DNA of 64,000 nucleotides, taken from Ryuthela nishihirai (lineage: Eukaryota; Arthropoda; Arachnida; Araneae; Heptathelidae). This document shows, one piece after another, positions 34,176 to 45,005 of the stretch. Each line of letters opens with the position of its first letter. Position 1 is the first letter of the stretch. The stretch lies in contig JAWZYU010000017.1 of NCBI GenBank assembly GCA_038380435.1, positions 27,462,483 through 27,526,482 of the forward strand. The letters are read 5' to 3'. Below the pieces are notes generated by a model. The model made no database searches. It was not told the DNA's origin and saw only the letters and a list, made by a program, of their open reading frames with translations. A program made the position numbers and the translations under genes.

Positions 34176-35608
34176 CTATTTCATTAGGGTTAGGATGGGC
34201 ATGTTGTTATTATGAGAGGTAATATGATTAGAAGTTACACTTACATATGATCTGGAGGTTGAAGGATTGTTCATTTGGTAGTTTACATTTTTATCATTTC
34301 GTGTTGATGATGGCATCGCTGGAAAGTCCTTGAGGTATTTTTTATGAGGGTGAACTGTTTTTTCGAATAGTTCTTGATCACTTGAGGTTGGAGGTGTATT
34401 AGTAGAGGTGACAGAGAATGTTGTTCGATTCCTATGTTGGTCATTAACTTCATAGTTTGGTTTATAATTGGCGTTTTGGGAAGAATAGCGTGAAGCAGAG
34501 TTCAGTTCATTTTTTGCCTGGAAGAATGCAGCGGGCCAGGTGCAGTGGGAATGATCTTGAATTCTCATTGCACGACAAGCTATGCGTTTGGTTGGGCACC
34601 CGTGAAAAGTGGCGGGATGCTGTCCTCCGCAATTTGGGCATTTAAGTTCTGTGCTGGTGCAATTCTTGTGATTCTGGGGGCCTCCACGCCGTTTACATCG
34701 CATTCTTCCTTACAAAATGTGTTTATATGCTCCCAACGGAAGCAGCTGCCACAGAGCGCTGGGGATCCATAATATTGTTTGACGCGAAAGCGCGAAAATC
34801 CAATAAAAACGCTGGTAGGCAGTTCAGGTGTCGTGGTATATATAATCACGTTTTCAGTTGGAGATTTGGTATAGCCTTTATCCATGGAGTTTGGGGTGAA
34901 GCGATTCATTCGTCGAACTTTGAAAACGTCATATTTTGAGAGGCAGTTTAGTAGGTATTCATCTGTATATTTTTGGTGGACATTAATCATCATTCCCATG
35001 GAGAAGTCTTTGGTAGGAAAGCGTGATTCCACTGCTATTCCAAGTATGTTATTAATGGTTTGTAGTTTGGTGAGATCGTCATTATTTGTGGGATGAACTA
35101 TGATATCCCATTTTCTGGTGTATTTTCCTTTTATGTCCTTGTTTAAGAAATGGAAGAAGAAATCGATGACCTCTCCGTCGTCCAGATCGGACAGTTTGCA
35201 GGTTGAATTAAAAAAGGTGAGAGATAGATCCTCTCTTTCCTTACAGTTTGATTCTGTTGAATTGTTGGATTTGTTTTTATTTTGGTCGATATTCACTAAA
35301 TCTTCATTGCATTCTTCATTATCAGATTGAGATGAGTCGTTTGATTGATTTGATTCATTCAGGGATAAATTTGAGACATTTAACGACTGATAGCGATTTT
35401 CAGTTAGTAGAGATTCTTTTGAATTTTGTTTTTCGTCATATAAATTTGTTGATTCTTGAATGGAAGTAAGATCACTGGTAGATAACGATCTGAGAGACAT
35501 TTTGGTTATATGTCTCTCAAGTTTCTTTAGTTGGGCTTTCTCTGTCGACTTGATGGGTACGCCAGAGGTTTTCTTGTTTTTTGATGATTTACCTATTTTT
35601 GTCCCCAT
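34176..35608 (-). pseudogene. LINE ORF1 (gag-like, zinc knuckles)
   Basis: Starts with ATG at 35608, 150 bp inside the 5' junction: 342 codons to 34580, then a frame change in the overlap (34703-34580) to a second frame ending 34176. N-terminus is Lys-rich and Ser/Asn-rich (low complexity), then a folded domain ending in C-G-S-C-F-R-W-E-H-I-N-T-F-C, a CCHC knuckle, followed in the second frame by C-P-N-C-G-G-Q-H-P-A-T-F-H-G-C-P, a second knuckle, and a C-R-A-M-R-I-Q-D-H-S-H-C-like third. Two to three knuckles are typical of ORF1 in I/Jockey/R1-like LINEs. It binds the element RNA. The frameshift is the only large lesion. Confidence 0.75.
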
Positions 35609-35755
35609 GATTCAGCGCTTGTAGTCGGTAATTATTCCAGTCCAGGACGATTCACGCAGGCGAAGCCGATCATTCATGAAAAGTAGTTTCCGAAGAACGC
35701 AGAACAGTAGCACAAAACATAGATAACACAAAGCACAAGCCAAAAACGGATCAAA

Positions 35756-36752
35756 AGGCTGCTACGACGTCCTTCGTGCGAGTCGTAAAGAGCGAAGAGC
35801 GCCTGGTACGGAAGAAGAAGGGTACTGAACTAGAAGAACTTTGCCCTACGATACTGTAAGCTTTCTGCTTTCTGCGCAGGACGAACGGTTTTTCCATCTC
35901 GCTAGAGTGACAGGCATAAGAACTTAGAATTCGGAGGCTTTGCTCGTTGGCCGTGTTGCTGCAGCTTCGAGCAAATTCACTTGGCCATGTAAAAACATAT
36001 GAGAGATATTTTAAAATAGTAACACAACGTTTGACTATCACAGACGATCAAACATCCTTAGAGTTAATGAACTTATTCTCATACGTGATCCGGTGAACAA
36101 ACGAAAGGAACCAATAACAGTGGCGTACGTATATTGACGACAGGTTGCAACGCGAAATAAAATTTCTTCGGCGCAGTTAGTCATATTAGTCATATGCGTC
36201 TTGCGACCTGATCACACATTCGCCAAAAGACGGAACAAAGGTAAGAAAAATTTTTAAAGGGTGAAGAGGGCCCATGCCTCCTCCTTTCAGAATGCTAATA
36301 ATAGTAACAGCGGCAAAAAAATATGAAACTTGTTTATATTTCATGTATTTTTTCAAGAAATTGTTTGAAGATTTATAAAACAGAGGTGAATGTTTTTCAC
36401 CCTGATTCTTTACGGCGACCATTCGTTCTATATTTTAAAGGATAATCCTATATTTTAGGGCGTTGTCCTATATCTTTATATAAAATTAGAGAAAGAATTT
36501 TTTGCCCTATATTTTTTGTTCTGCCCTTTTCAAGTTCTCTATTTTAAATGCGAAATAAAAATCATTGTGTCTTGCCACTGATTTTCATAAATTTATCCTA
36601 TTTTTATTGATATGACTGGGGATTAAAAACTATGATATTTATAATTCAGAATTATTTTATTGTAAAAAATTAAATACTTTTTGAAACAATATGAACTTTA
36701 GACAAATTAAAAAAAGTTATTTTATTGATATTTTGTTCTTTTTTACGTACCT
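35756..36752 (+). repeat. Foldback-family copy 2, right part
   Basis: Continues the copy interrupted at 27359: begins with the second TSD copy (TGCTACGACGTC) and matches 12840-14022 in order. It lacks the mariner MITE, showing GGTACGGAAG uninterrupted at about 35796. It contains a 7-bp duplication TTCTGCT in the CTTTCTGCGCAGG region. Similarity to 13289-14022 ends near 36752. Confidence 0.88.
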
Positions 36753-37289
36753 TTAGATGAGTTGAACTTACCAGTACACACAACATGAGAGCTAAATAGA
36801 TTATGACTACATTTTTATTTTCTACATAGTGTAAATTTCCACTGTCTCTCTTTAAACAGTAGCTAGTATTATCTGTTCCCGGCATTTTATTGTTTCAAAA
36901 ATAATGCTTGAGAAAATGGCACAATAGGATTAATTAATGATTTTGCATATTATAACTTTTTGCACATTTATAACAAATGACAAACTGTCAAATTGGAAAC
37001 CTGTATTGAGAGACACTTGTACAAGATACGATAGAAATTGCAATGAGAAAAGATATTGCCAATAAAAATGATCACTCATGCTGTGTAAGAGGGAAGAGTC
37101 TTAGAAAATTTCGGAGAAAGTTGATGTGAGTGCAAAATAAAATCCAAAGCTTAAAGAAAATGCTATGATAATATTATTGCCAGCTAAGAGCCAAACAATC
37201 AGACTGTTCTTTAAAAGAAATATTAGATTTGTTTAACGCTCAAACATTCATCAAGATGACATTGAAACACCAAAGCATGTGTTTCCATA
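36753..37289. other. No clear gene; lead of the P-element relic
   Basis: The first 140 bp show nothing recognisable. Around 37080-37200 one frame has K-R-E-E-S-like, R-K-F-R-R-K-L basic sequence and a leucine-rich stretch, which could belong to the coiled-coil that follows the THAP domain in P-type transposases. This is weak evidence. Confidence 0.3.
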
Positions 37290-37810
37290 TATAACTAACC
37301 TGTTCAGAAATTCACAGCAAAATCCTACAAGAAGCAGTGGCAAATTTTATTGCCAAGAGTTAAATAGGGTTACCACGATATTATAGTTTCACTCTCCAAA
37401 AGGCTTATGAATTTGTAAGAGAAAAATTTCTTCCCCAATAGCTGCACAATTTTAACTTGGTGCAGATCTGTAGATGGCCATCTTGGATTTATTGAAGTTT
37501 GCTGTGTGGGAAATTTTACTTATGATATTCATTTTATTATTTGATGAGAAGTCGATTAGGAAACAAATACTGTTTAATGGTAAATGCTATTGTGGATTAT
37601 GGAAATAATGCTAATGATAAAAATTCAGATATAGCTTCTGAAACTCTAATTTTTAAGATTGTTTCAGTTTTATATAGCTGGAAAATCCCCATAGGTTATT
37701 TTTTAATAGTTGGTTTGTCTGGCTCAAAATATTTTTTGACTTACAAATTCAGCCAGGACCATATTCAACTTTTTTTAAGCTGCAAGAGCGAAAGCGAGAA
37801 GCTAGAATAA
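37290..37810 (+). pseudogene. P-element (THAP9-like) transposase relic
   Basis: About 37320-37420 in broken frames resembles the segment Y-S-P-x-L-R-K-F-A with H-F-H/Y-S-P-K-A-Y-E-F-V-R of P-type transposases. The frame 37541-37810 reads A-I-V-D-Y-G-N-N-A-N-D, A-S-E-T-L-I-F-K-I-V and W-K-I-P-I-G-Y-F-L-I-V-G-L, the conserved region of the catalytic domain. It then jumps straight to Y-K-F-S-Q-D-H-I-Q-L-F, which in the family lies a few hundred residues later. So the relic carries an internal deletion near 37725. No terminal repeats were identified. Confidence 0.6.
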
Positions 37811-38789
37811 CCTAATGGTCTTTAGTTCGAAAGTGCACATGTACAGTTAATAATTAACCGGCTGATAATTAATACGGAAAATGGCAATTGTTTAAATTTC
37901 AGTGGAATGAAAATAATTGGCAGCAATCATGAAATGCCCAGTGACATTTTAAGTGTTTCACACATGTGGGGAATACCGAGAAATCACAGTAAAGCAATGA
38001 ATGTCATTGTGTCTCTTTTCTCTGAAATTGGAAAATGTCATTATAAGTTGTCTTAATAGCAAAGCAAATTATGAAAAATTTCTGCATAGATTGTAAATTA
38101 GCATTAATTAACTCTGAGCTAATGTAGTATTCTGTGTCTGTACTTTTAACCCTTATAGGGACAAATTACGTTTCTTTAAGAAACACTAACTTTTGAGCCT
38201 TATTATGAAAAGCTAATAAAAGAAATAGTCCACATTACACATCAAAAGGAAAAACATTTAATTCTGGAAAAAAAATAATAAAAGGGGAAAAAATAGTAGG
38301 GAAGCATAAAAAAAAAGCATACTGCAGATTCATTTGTAGTGATTTTTGAGAACTAATTAATTAGCTTCTGTTACTTTAAAGGTTAATATTAAGTATTGAG
38401 ATTTTCTCGCCCTTTTCACAGTATGTGTGTGCAGTTGCGAAAATTACTGAACAGTGCTTTCCAGGAGAAATGTTTATATTCTCAACAACAACCATTTCAT
38501 ACCAAATTAAAAAAATTCAGGTTAATATCCTACATAGGCTTTAATGGATGTTGGTGCCAAAATCAACAGATAGTTATATCACTAATAGAGAATTGGATGT
38601 GGAAGTTGACAATCAAGCTTTTTACCGACACAATATGAAAAAGAAATATTATAAAAGAATACCCTTAAATTAGACTTCACCATTTAGAGACACAAATGAC
38701 AGAAAAATTAAAAGGCATCAACATCAGAACAAAGATCTAAATTTGCACAAAACACAATGACAAAACTATACTTTGCAGTAACTTCACTT
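37811..38789. other. AT-rich sequence, possible further P-element scraps
   Basis: The frame 38396-38638 (80 codons) contains T-K-L-K-K-F-R-L-I-S-Y-I-G-F-N-G, which could correspond to a P-type transposase segment, but the order would be wrong relative to 37541-37810. The rest shows no coding pattern. Confidence 0.25.
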
Positions 38790-39210
38790 CTTGTGTGTGT
38801 GATGATATGAATTTTCCTACTGCCTCAGCTGAAATGATAATAGTTTATTTTTTTCTTTTTTTTATGGCATGAAAATTGAATTATATTATTTGTGTGTGTG
38901 TGACCTTGGCTTTCCTTCTGCCTTAGCTGTAATAAAAGCTTACAATATTTGTTTTTTGTAGCATGAAATTTCAATCATGCCATTTGTGTGTAAGTGGGGA
39001 GGAAGCTTGCCTTTCCTTCTGCCTTAGTTGAAATGAGAGAAAGTGTAAACTGTATTGTTTTATATATATAGAGAGCATGAAATTTCAATTATGTCACTTG
39101 TGTGTTTGTGTGTGACCTTTGATTTCCTTAGCTGAAATAAAAGTTTACAATATTTGTTTTTTCATAGCATCAAATTTCAATCATGTTATTTGTGTGAGTG
39201 TGTATGTGAT

Positions 39211-39243
<33 letters not shown>

Positions 39244-39370
39244 CTTGAATTTCTTTCTACTTCAGCTGAGATAACAAGCTTACAATATTTGGGTTGTTTA
39301 TAGCATGAAATTAAATTATATCATTTATTGGGGGGAGATTTAATTTCCTGCCTCAGATGAATTAAAAAAA
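38790..39370 (+). repeat. Minisatellite, ~100-bp units, about six copies
   Basis: Imperfect units share TTTCCT-CTGCCT-AGCTGAAAT, AAAGCTTACAATATTTGTTT, AGCATGAAATTTCAAT-ATG and a TTTGTGTGTGTG tract. Units start near 38810, 38907, 39015, 39121, 39240 and 39340. GT-tract length and single-base indels vary between units. The fifth unit carries the 33-base G run. Confidence 0.75.
39211..39243 (+). repeat. Poly-G run, 33 bases
   Basis: Uninterrupted G tract following GTATGTGAT inside the minisatellite. The true length is uncertain because homopolymers this long are poorly sequenced and replicated. Its placement in a TG-rich repeat suggests expansion of a shorter G run such as the GGGGAGG in a neighbouring unit. 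Confidence 0.9.
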
Positions 39371-39448
39371 ATAATTTTATGTTTTTTTTTTAATGAGGGG
39401 CGGAATAACTGTTGCCACTAATAAATTTGAAAAAAGGAATACATCAAA

Positions 39449-39660
39449 CTTATGGCCGAGTGGTTAGCGAGCTTGGCTACTGGTCTAAGGGACCTGGGTT
39501 CCAGCCCCGGGTAAGGCATGGATGTACGTTTCGTTTTTCTGCTGAGGTCCTGCCATCCTGTCAGACCTTCTACTATGGCATATAAACTGATAGGCTCCTG
39601 TCAGACCTCTGTGGCAAGCAGCTGCTTGAGGGGGTATTTATTATATTTATTTATTATATA
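39449..39660 (+). mobile_element. tRNA-derived SINE, family 2, copy 1
   Basis: Head resembling a long-variable-arm tRNA (Ser/Leu type): TGGCCGAGTGGTTAGCG as A box (39455-39471) and GGGTTCCAGCCCCGG near 39505 as B box. A body with TCCTGTCAGACCT, repeated twice, and AGCAGCTGCTTGAGGGGGTA leads into an ATTTATT tail. A second copy is on the minus strand at 50585-50790. The repeated ATTTATTAT tail suggests mobilisation by a LINE with a similar 3' repeat. Confidence 0.85.
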
Positions 39661-40261
39661 AACTATTTTTTGATTTCGCGTGATTAAATATTAACATTTG
39701 GAAGTTATTCAAGTTAACTGTCACCATTAAATTTGAAATAATGAATGCATCAAACTAATTACTTTCTGATTTCATGTGGTAAACTCATTGTTCAGTTTGC
39801 TGAGTCAAGAACACGAGCCTCCTTAGATACTGAAGTAGTTCTAATTAAGCACGAGCAGAACACGAGATTCAAAAACTATATTTGTATCGGAAGTTAAAAT
39901 CATTAATTTAATTTGAAAAATATGCAAAAGCTAATAAAAGCATAAACAAATAATTAATAAATGTTCTAAATATTATGTTAAGTAATAAATAATTTTGTTT
40001 AATAATAATAATTTATGTATCTTTACATTTTTTTATACACCTCAGACCATAGTTAACTTTCCTTTCTTATAAAGTTACGTATGCCTGGCAAATTATATCC
40101 ATGGAATCGTGGTGGGTACGAAGCGATTTGAAAAGTTCGATTATCTGAGAGAGCAAATTTCTGTTTTTGGTTTAGAAACTTTTGACCTGGGGAGAATAAT
40201 GGATATCGATCTATGTCCATTTCTTTTCTCCCCTAAAAGAGAGGGAGGAAATTTGAACTGG
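39661..40261. other. No recognisable gene
   Basis: AT-rich sequence without coding pattern. A short part near 39690-39760 (AAATTTGAAATAATGAATGCATCAAACTAATTA) echoes 39420-39452 just before the SINE, a local duplication that may bracket the SINE insertion. Confidence 0.35.
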
Positions 40262-40580
40262 ATAGGGAGGTTGGGTCCTTTGTTACCAATGGGTGTTACC
40301 CATTGGAGCAGCTGTTGGGAGACAGATGGTTATCTCCCGTCAAGGCCATCTACTGTGTTCTTTAAAAATAAAGCCATGGTCCCGTGTGAGGGAGAGCCAT
40401 ATCCTGTGCACGTTAAAGAACACGCTGGATGGCTATGATGGGAGGCTACTATCTGTCTCCCAACAGCTGTTCCAGTGGGTCCCTCCACCCAACCTTCTTT
40501 GAGTCTTCAGGGTCCTTGTTACCTGGCCACTTAGCCATTGTGTGCAAAAAAGTGCCGGTCAGAGGTAAAACAACCCAACA
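40262..40580 (+). mobile_element. SINE family 1, copy with inverted 5' half
   Basis: 40371-40580 is a plus-strand 3' half of the family (CCCGTGTGAGGGAGAGCC to GTGTGCAAAAAAGTGCCG and AAACAACCCAAC). 40262-40370 is the reverse complement of part of the same 3' half (GGGTCC-TTG, CAGCTGTTGGGAGACAGATG, CCGTCAAGGCCATC, GTGTTCTTTAA). The two halves meet around an AAATAAAG sequence. The tRNA-like head is missing. Such arrangements arise by twin priming during reverse transcription. Confidence 0.8.
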
Positions 40581-40849
40581 CAAGTTAAAAATACATTAGA
40601 ATTTTCCTTTCCACAAAACTTCGACTTTTACCCAAATATTTTTCAGTTTTGCAACACTGCTACGGACGGTGACCTGGTAGACGATGCACCGGAACTGTGA
40701 CTTGGTACTACGGTTGCATTTCAACCGCAAAATACGAAACATATAGGAATTTTTACCGACACAAATGAAAACTGGGTAGTAATTTGCGAAGGACGCAGCT
40801 GAGAAACGATGTATAGCAGGGTGTTGGTGCATTTTTAATTTTCAAAGCC

Positions 40850-41265
40850 ATTAAATATACACCGAATGGCCAAAATATTATGACCACCTGCCTAGTACCT
40901 TCACGTGTCACCAAAACAGCTCTTACCCGATGAGGCATTGACGCTACAAGATTTCTAATGGTGTCTTGTGATATCTGGTACCAATAAGTTGCCAGCAGAT
41001 CCTTTTAACTCTTGTAAGCTACGTGATTGAGCGACCGCAGATCGGATATGCTGTTCCAACACAAACCACAGATGCTCGATTGGTTTAATGTCTGGGGAAT
41101 TTGGAAACCAGGGCAATACCTGGAAATCGTCCTCATGTTCTACGAACTATTTTTGAACAACCCGGACAGTGTGGCATGGCGAATTATCCTGCTGAAAGAA
41201 AGTACTATTCTAGCGACATACCATTGCCATGAAATGATTTATCTGATTTGCAATAATGGTTAGTT
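40850..41265 (-). pseudogene. Tc1-like transposase, C-terminal relic
   Basis: Reading the minus strand from 41220: F-Q-Q-D-N-S-P-C-H-T (second catalytic Asp region of Tc1 transposases), a stop, then F-V-E-H-E-D-D-F, W-F-P-N-S-P-D-I-K-P-I-E-H-L-W (the catalytic third acidic region, with the P-N-S-P-D...P-I-E-x-x-W signature), and D-T-I-R-N-L-V-A-S-M-P-H-R-V-R-A-V (C-terminus). At least two frame breaks and one stop. A terminal-like string with TATTATGACCACCTGCC near 40877 resembles an interspersed repeat end I recall from several animals. The N-terminal half is not seen. Confidence 0.8.
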
Positions 41266-41639
41266 GGTGGTAGAAGTCATAGTTTCATGCACATGAATGA
41301 CCTTCCGTTATAGTCTTCGTGTTGAGCCATAACCATCGAGACTCAAGGCCTTTTCACTGGTGACGTCACACGTTCTGACGTCAGCATTCGTCGATCTAGC
41401 ATCTTGACACCCCGTAGCTGTTTGCGTGTTTGTTGGCGGGATTATTATCTTTAATAATTATTTGGTGTTCAACAAATGTATTTTTAAACAATTTTTGGAA
41501 GATAAAAAATGATTGTTTCCTAGAGAATTTAGGAAATAAGAAAAAATGTCTTAGTGCCAAAAAGAGAAAGTTGTCTGCCCTCAATAAATAGTATCCACAG
41601 ATTTAACTGTTGGCTTTGATATTAATAGTTTTCTGACAA

Positions 41640-41770
41640 ACTGTTTTTCTGGCATGTGGGATTTGAACCATATCTCTCCAGGTACATGCCACAGTGTTCT
41701 AAGACCACTAAACTAATAAGTTATATTAGTGGAAAAAAGGCAGAGTCTGTTAGTTTAGTGGTCTTACACC
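41640..41770 (-). other. tRNA-like sequence and hairpin
   Basis: On the minus strand, TTAGTTTAGTGGTCT (41749-41766 direction, and again mirrored near 41700) resembles an A box and GGTTCAAATCCC (around 41650) a B box, spaced as in a tRNA. The plus strand also holds AGACCACTAAACTAA and TTAGTTTAGTGGTCT as a hairpin about 35 bp apart. No complete cloverleaf can be drawn. It may be a third tRNA-derived SINE head or a decayed tRNA duplicated in inverted orientation. Confidence 0.35.
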
Positions 41771-42090
41771 ACTGGCTTATATCTGGAAAGACGTATGCCT
41801 AAATGATTTAATCTTTCTTTACCAGGGTACAAAGAATTATTTTTTTAACAATCGAAGATTGATTAGAGACTTTTCCTTTACATTTGGGAGGTTAGTTGAG
41901 CGATTTATTGTCAAATCTTTAGTCATAGATTTAAAGGTAGCTTTATAAACCAAAATATATATGTGCTTGCAGTAAATTGTAGTTTCTAAAGTTTAGATGC
42001 CCTTTTCCTGTTAGTTTTTGAATATGTATTCCATCGGAAGGTTGTATCCATGTCCAAATATTATTCAGATTTAATGAGAGTTCAGAAAAA

Positions 42091-43597
42091 AATCATCATC
42101 ATCATCCTCAAGCAGCCATGGGCTACGGAGATCCAACCAGACCGTGCAGTTTAATTTTCCAAGCATATCTGTCCTGAGCTACATGAGCTGCATCCGGCCA
42201 CTGCACACCAATTCTAACAAGGTCCTGTTTGACATTGTCTGCCCATCGCATCCTAGGTCTCCCCCTCCTTCTGAGGCCTCTAGGCACACTGTTCATAACC
42301 TTATTCGCCAATCTATAATTATCCATACGGGCAACATGGGCAAACCAGCGGAGTCTCTCTCTGCACAATATGCTGCTTAAAGGAGGTTGCAGACTCCTTT
42401 GCCTAACCTCATCATTAGTTACAAAGTTAAACCACCTAATGCCCAAGTTACTGCGTAAGCATCTGGAATCAAAAGCATTTAGTTTCCTGTTATCTTGTTT
42501 ACAAAATGTCAAAGTTTCACTACCATAACTAATCCTAGAAAGAACCAAACTATTATATAGTCTAATTTTAGTCTTTAGGTGTATATGCCTATTTCTCCAC
42601 AATCTCCATAGATTCTTAAAAGTCCCGGCAGCAATCCCTATTCGTCTGTTAATCTCATGCCGCACATCACCAGTATCAGTTACATAGCTCCCAAGGTAAT
42701 TAAACTGTGACACCTGCTCAAGACTGCAACCATTCAGATGAACTGAATCACAACCTGCCTGACCAATTTTCATCACTTTAGTTTTCTCTCTGTTTATAAC
42801 CAAACCTACTCTACTACCAGTCTCATCAACAGCTCGAATGAAAGAGTTCATCTCATCAACATCATTTGCCAAAAGGGCTAAATCATCAGCATAATCTAAA
42901 TCAGAAATTTTCGTATCTCCAGCCCAATTAAGGCCAAAATCTTTCCCTTGAAGTGAATTTCGCATAACATAATCAACAACCAAACTAAAGAGAAAAGGAG
43001 ACAAGATGCACCCTTGTCGAACACCAGACGTAATGCTAAACCAATTGCTACAAGACTTACCAACTCTCACACATGACTCAGTGTTATTATAGAGAGTTTT
43101 CATATGTTAACTAACTTGTCTGGTATACCATATGATCTCACAATCAACCACAAATTATGACGATCAACAGAGTTGAAAGCCTTTTTGAAATCAACAAAGC
43201 TAGCAACCAAAGGTTTCTGAAACTCTAAACATTTCTCAAGAATCTGCCTAAGTGAAAATATCTGATCCGCACATCCCCTACCACTTCTGAATCCACATTG
43301 CTCATCACGCAATTGACTGTCAACCAGATTCTTAATTCTATTAAGCACAATCATGGAAAGAACTTTACCTGGAACAGAGAGTAGGCTGATACCCCTATAG
43401 TTATCACAAGAACTGCGATCACCTTTTTTGAAAATAGGGATAATAATAGCTCTGGTAAAATCTTTAGGAACCATGCCTTTAACATAAAAATTATTCAAAA
43501 TTTCAGTCATCCAAGTGGTAACCGAAACATTCCCAGCTCTGAGCATTTCTGTAGTAATTTCATCTACCCTTGGGGATTTATGAAGTTTAAGTTTAGT
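42091..43597 (-). mobile_element. RTE-like LINE, 5'-truncated (copy 3)
   Basis: Minus strand; 3' end is the ATC repeat at 42091-42110, 5' truncation at about 43597 within the RT fingers. It is the best-preserved RT C-terminus in the window and shows the ends lost by copy 1. It lies inside the probable TIR element. 5' truncation is the usual result of incomplete reverse transcription. Confidence 0.85.
42123..43546 (-). pseudogene. RTE reverse transcriptase (copy 3)
   Basis: Two frames, 43546-43100 and 43103-42123, separated by one shift near 43100 (after K-L-V-N-I). The first has A-I-I-I-P-I-F-K-K-G-D, N-Y-R-G-I-S-L-L-S and motif A F-V-D-F-K-K-A-F-N; the second has G-V-R-Q-G-C-I-L-S-P, L-D-Y-A-D-D-L, Q-F-N-Y-L-G-S, and the C-terminal R-R-R-G-R-P-R-M-R-W-A-D-N-V with a final W-K-I-K-L-H-G-L. 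This R-G-R-P...W-x-D-x-V tail is characteristic of the family. Catalytic residues are intact; only the frameshift and truncation break it. Confidence 0.85.
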
Positions 43598-44264
43598 GTG
43601 TCAGAAAAAAATACAGCTCAATATTTCTATTAATTCAGTCTAATCACTAAGAAAAAGTATTGAAATTAAATCATAACTAACTGAAATTGTTACAGCTAAA
43701 GCTATTACAGTATATAATTAATTTTTAGTTCACATTTGCCAATAAAATTGTTCTGAATAATTTTTGTGTGTTTTTTCTCTCTTTTTAATGAAACACACTA
43801 ATTTTCCGTAACAATTTATATGTCACGATTATATTATTAATGGTACAAACAACTGGATCAGTTATTTACAGCATTTACCGCGAAAAATATGTGAAGGAAA
43901 TGATTTTATTTTTGTTAATATATAACTGAGTAATTATTTGCATTTAACTTTACTTTTAAACATATTGTGTCATTGTAATTATATGTACAACCGATTATGA
44001 CGCTCCTGGTAATTTCTATGTCGTTCTACATGTTCAGAGAACGTTAAGCGACAATTACATTTTGAGTCATCAATTTAGCACAATTACAAATCAAGATCTA
44101 CTTAGTTTCAACGTCTTCCTTATTTGAAGGTTTTCATAGAAATATTACATTAATGTACATATATACAATATAATCATACTATGTCAATCAGTTTTGAGCA
44201 CATTATCAAACAAAAATGTCCTCCCGATTTTATAAAAAAAAGTATGTGACGTCAGTTTAGACTT
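43598..44264. other. AT-rich interior, no gene
   Basis: Between the RTE truncation point and the right terminal repeat of the candidate TIR element. No coding pattern, no repeat shared with other parts of the window. Confidence 0.4.
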
Positions 44265-45005
44265 CAAAGGCCTTGAGTCTCGAAGGTCACGGTTGAGCGG
44301 TTGAGCAGACGTCTTTAGCGAACGCTCCCAAAGCCCGGTTTTGCCGAAGGCTGCCGTAGTTGCGTCGGGGCAGCCGTACCAGTGATGCGCGGCATTGTCT
44401 CAGCCATCACCGCCGTCGATCGTCCCGATTCATCGCGGTGAAAGTTAGGTGTTTTTCCGTTATTTTTTTTCTGATCAATTTTTTGTCTTCGTTATTATAT
44501 TATTTTCTCTCTCATCTTCGTTAGCTTACCATGTACTTCTCTTTCCTTTTTAGTTTTTAGCTATCTCATAATTATTTTCAAACATTTTGTTTTGTAAAAT
44601 TCTGTAACTTTTTTTTTCTCGCTAGATCTTAGACTACGTTTATTTTGTATTTTATCTTTATTTTCATGTTATTCATTGCGATGAAGTCTCAAAAGGTAAC
44701 CCCTTTTCACTTCCTTACAAAATTACAAAAGGGAAGATAAAAAAATCCAATGAAAATTATCCACTTTAATAACAGAAGATAATAGAAGAATTGAAGAATT
44801 TGCATTCAGTTATTTATATTAATTAGCCCACCGTGTATTATTCTTTTAGTTTTTAGCTATTTTCTGAATTGGTCAAACTTTTTACTTTGTAAATTTTTGA
44901 AATAATTTGTAGCAATTGATTTTCACTTCCCTAGAGCTTTGAGCTGCGTGTATGATATTCTAACTGTTGGAGATTTACAGGGATATTTCAGAGTCGTCTG
45001 CTATT

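Larger units (their letters stand above)
27360..35755 (-). mobile_element. I/Jockey-like LINE with RNase H, inserted with 12-bp TSD
   Basis: A minus-strand non-LTR retrotransposon: ORF1 with zinc knuckles (35608-34176), endonuclease (34088-33457), linker and RT C-terminus, RNase H (about 29150-28600) and a C-terminal tail (28348-28154), then an AT-rich 3' region. The dodecamer TGCTACGACGTC is found on both sides (27348-27359 and 35756-35767 region, each within the foldback-family sequence), an expected TSD of target-primed insertion. Removing the element joins the two halves of the foldback copy exactly. The RT palm is deleted and a hAT element sits in the RT thumb. Confidence 0.88.
41338..44281. 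mobile_element. Probable TIR DNA element containing an RTE copy
   Basis: GAGACTCAAGGCCTTTT at 41338-41354 faces its reverse complement (AAAGGCCTTGAGTCTC) at 44266-44281. Inside both ends a TGACGTCA palindrome occurs within 40 bp, and outside them the similarity continues weakly (CCATAACCATC versus CCGTGACCTTC after reverse complement), so the true ends may lie 15 bp further out. The interior is AT-rich, holds an RTE insertion (42091-43597), a tRNA-like piece and no recognised transposase. A TSD was not found, so this is a candidate only. Confidence 0.55.

Noticed and set aside
34457..35469. Several plus-strand frames opposite LINE ORF1
   Set aside because: Shadows of the minus-strand ORF1, which has clear zinc knuckles.
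39449..39525. Functional tRNA gene
   Set aside because: Cloverleaf arms do not pair and the sequence continues into a repeated SINE body found again at 50.6 kb.
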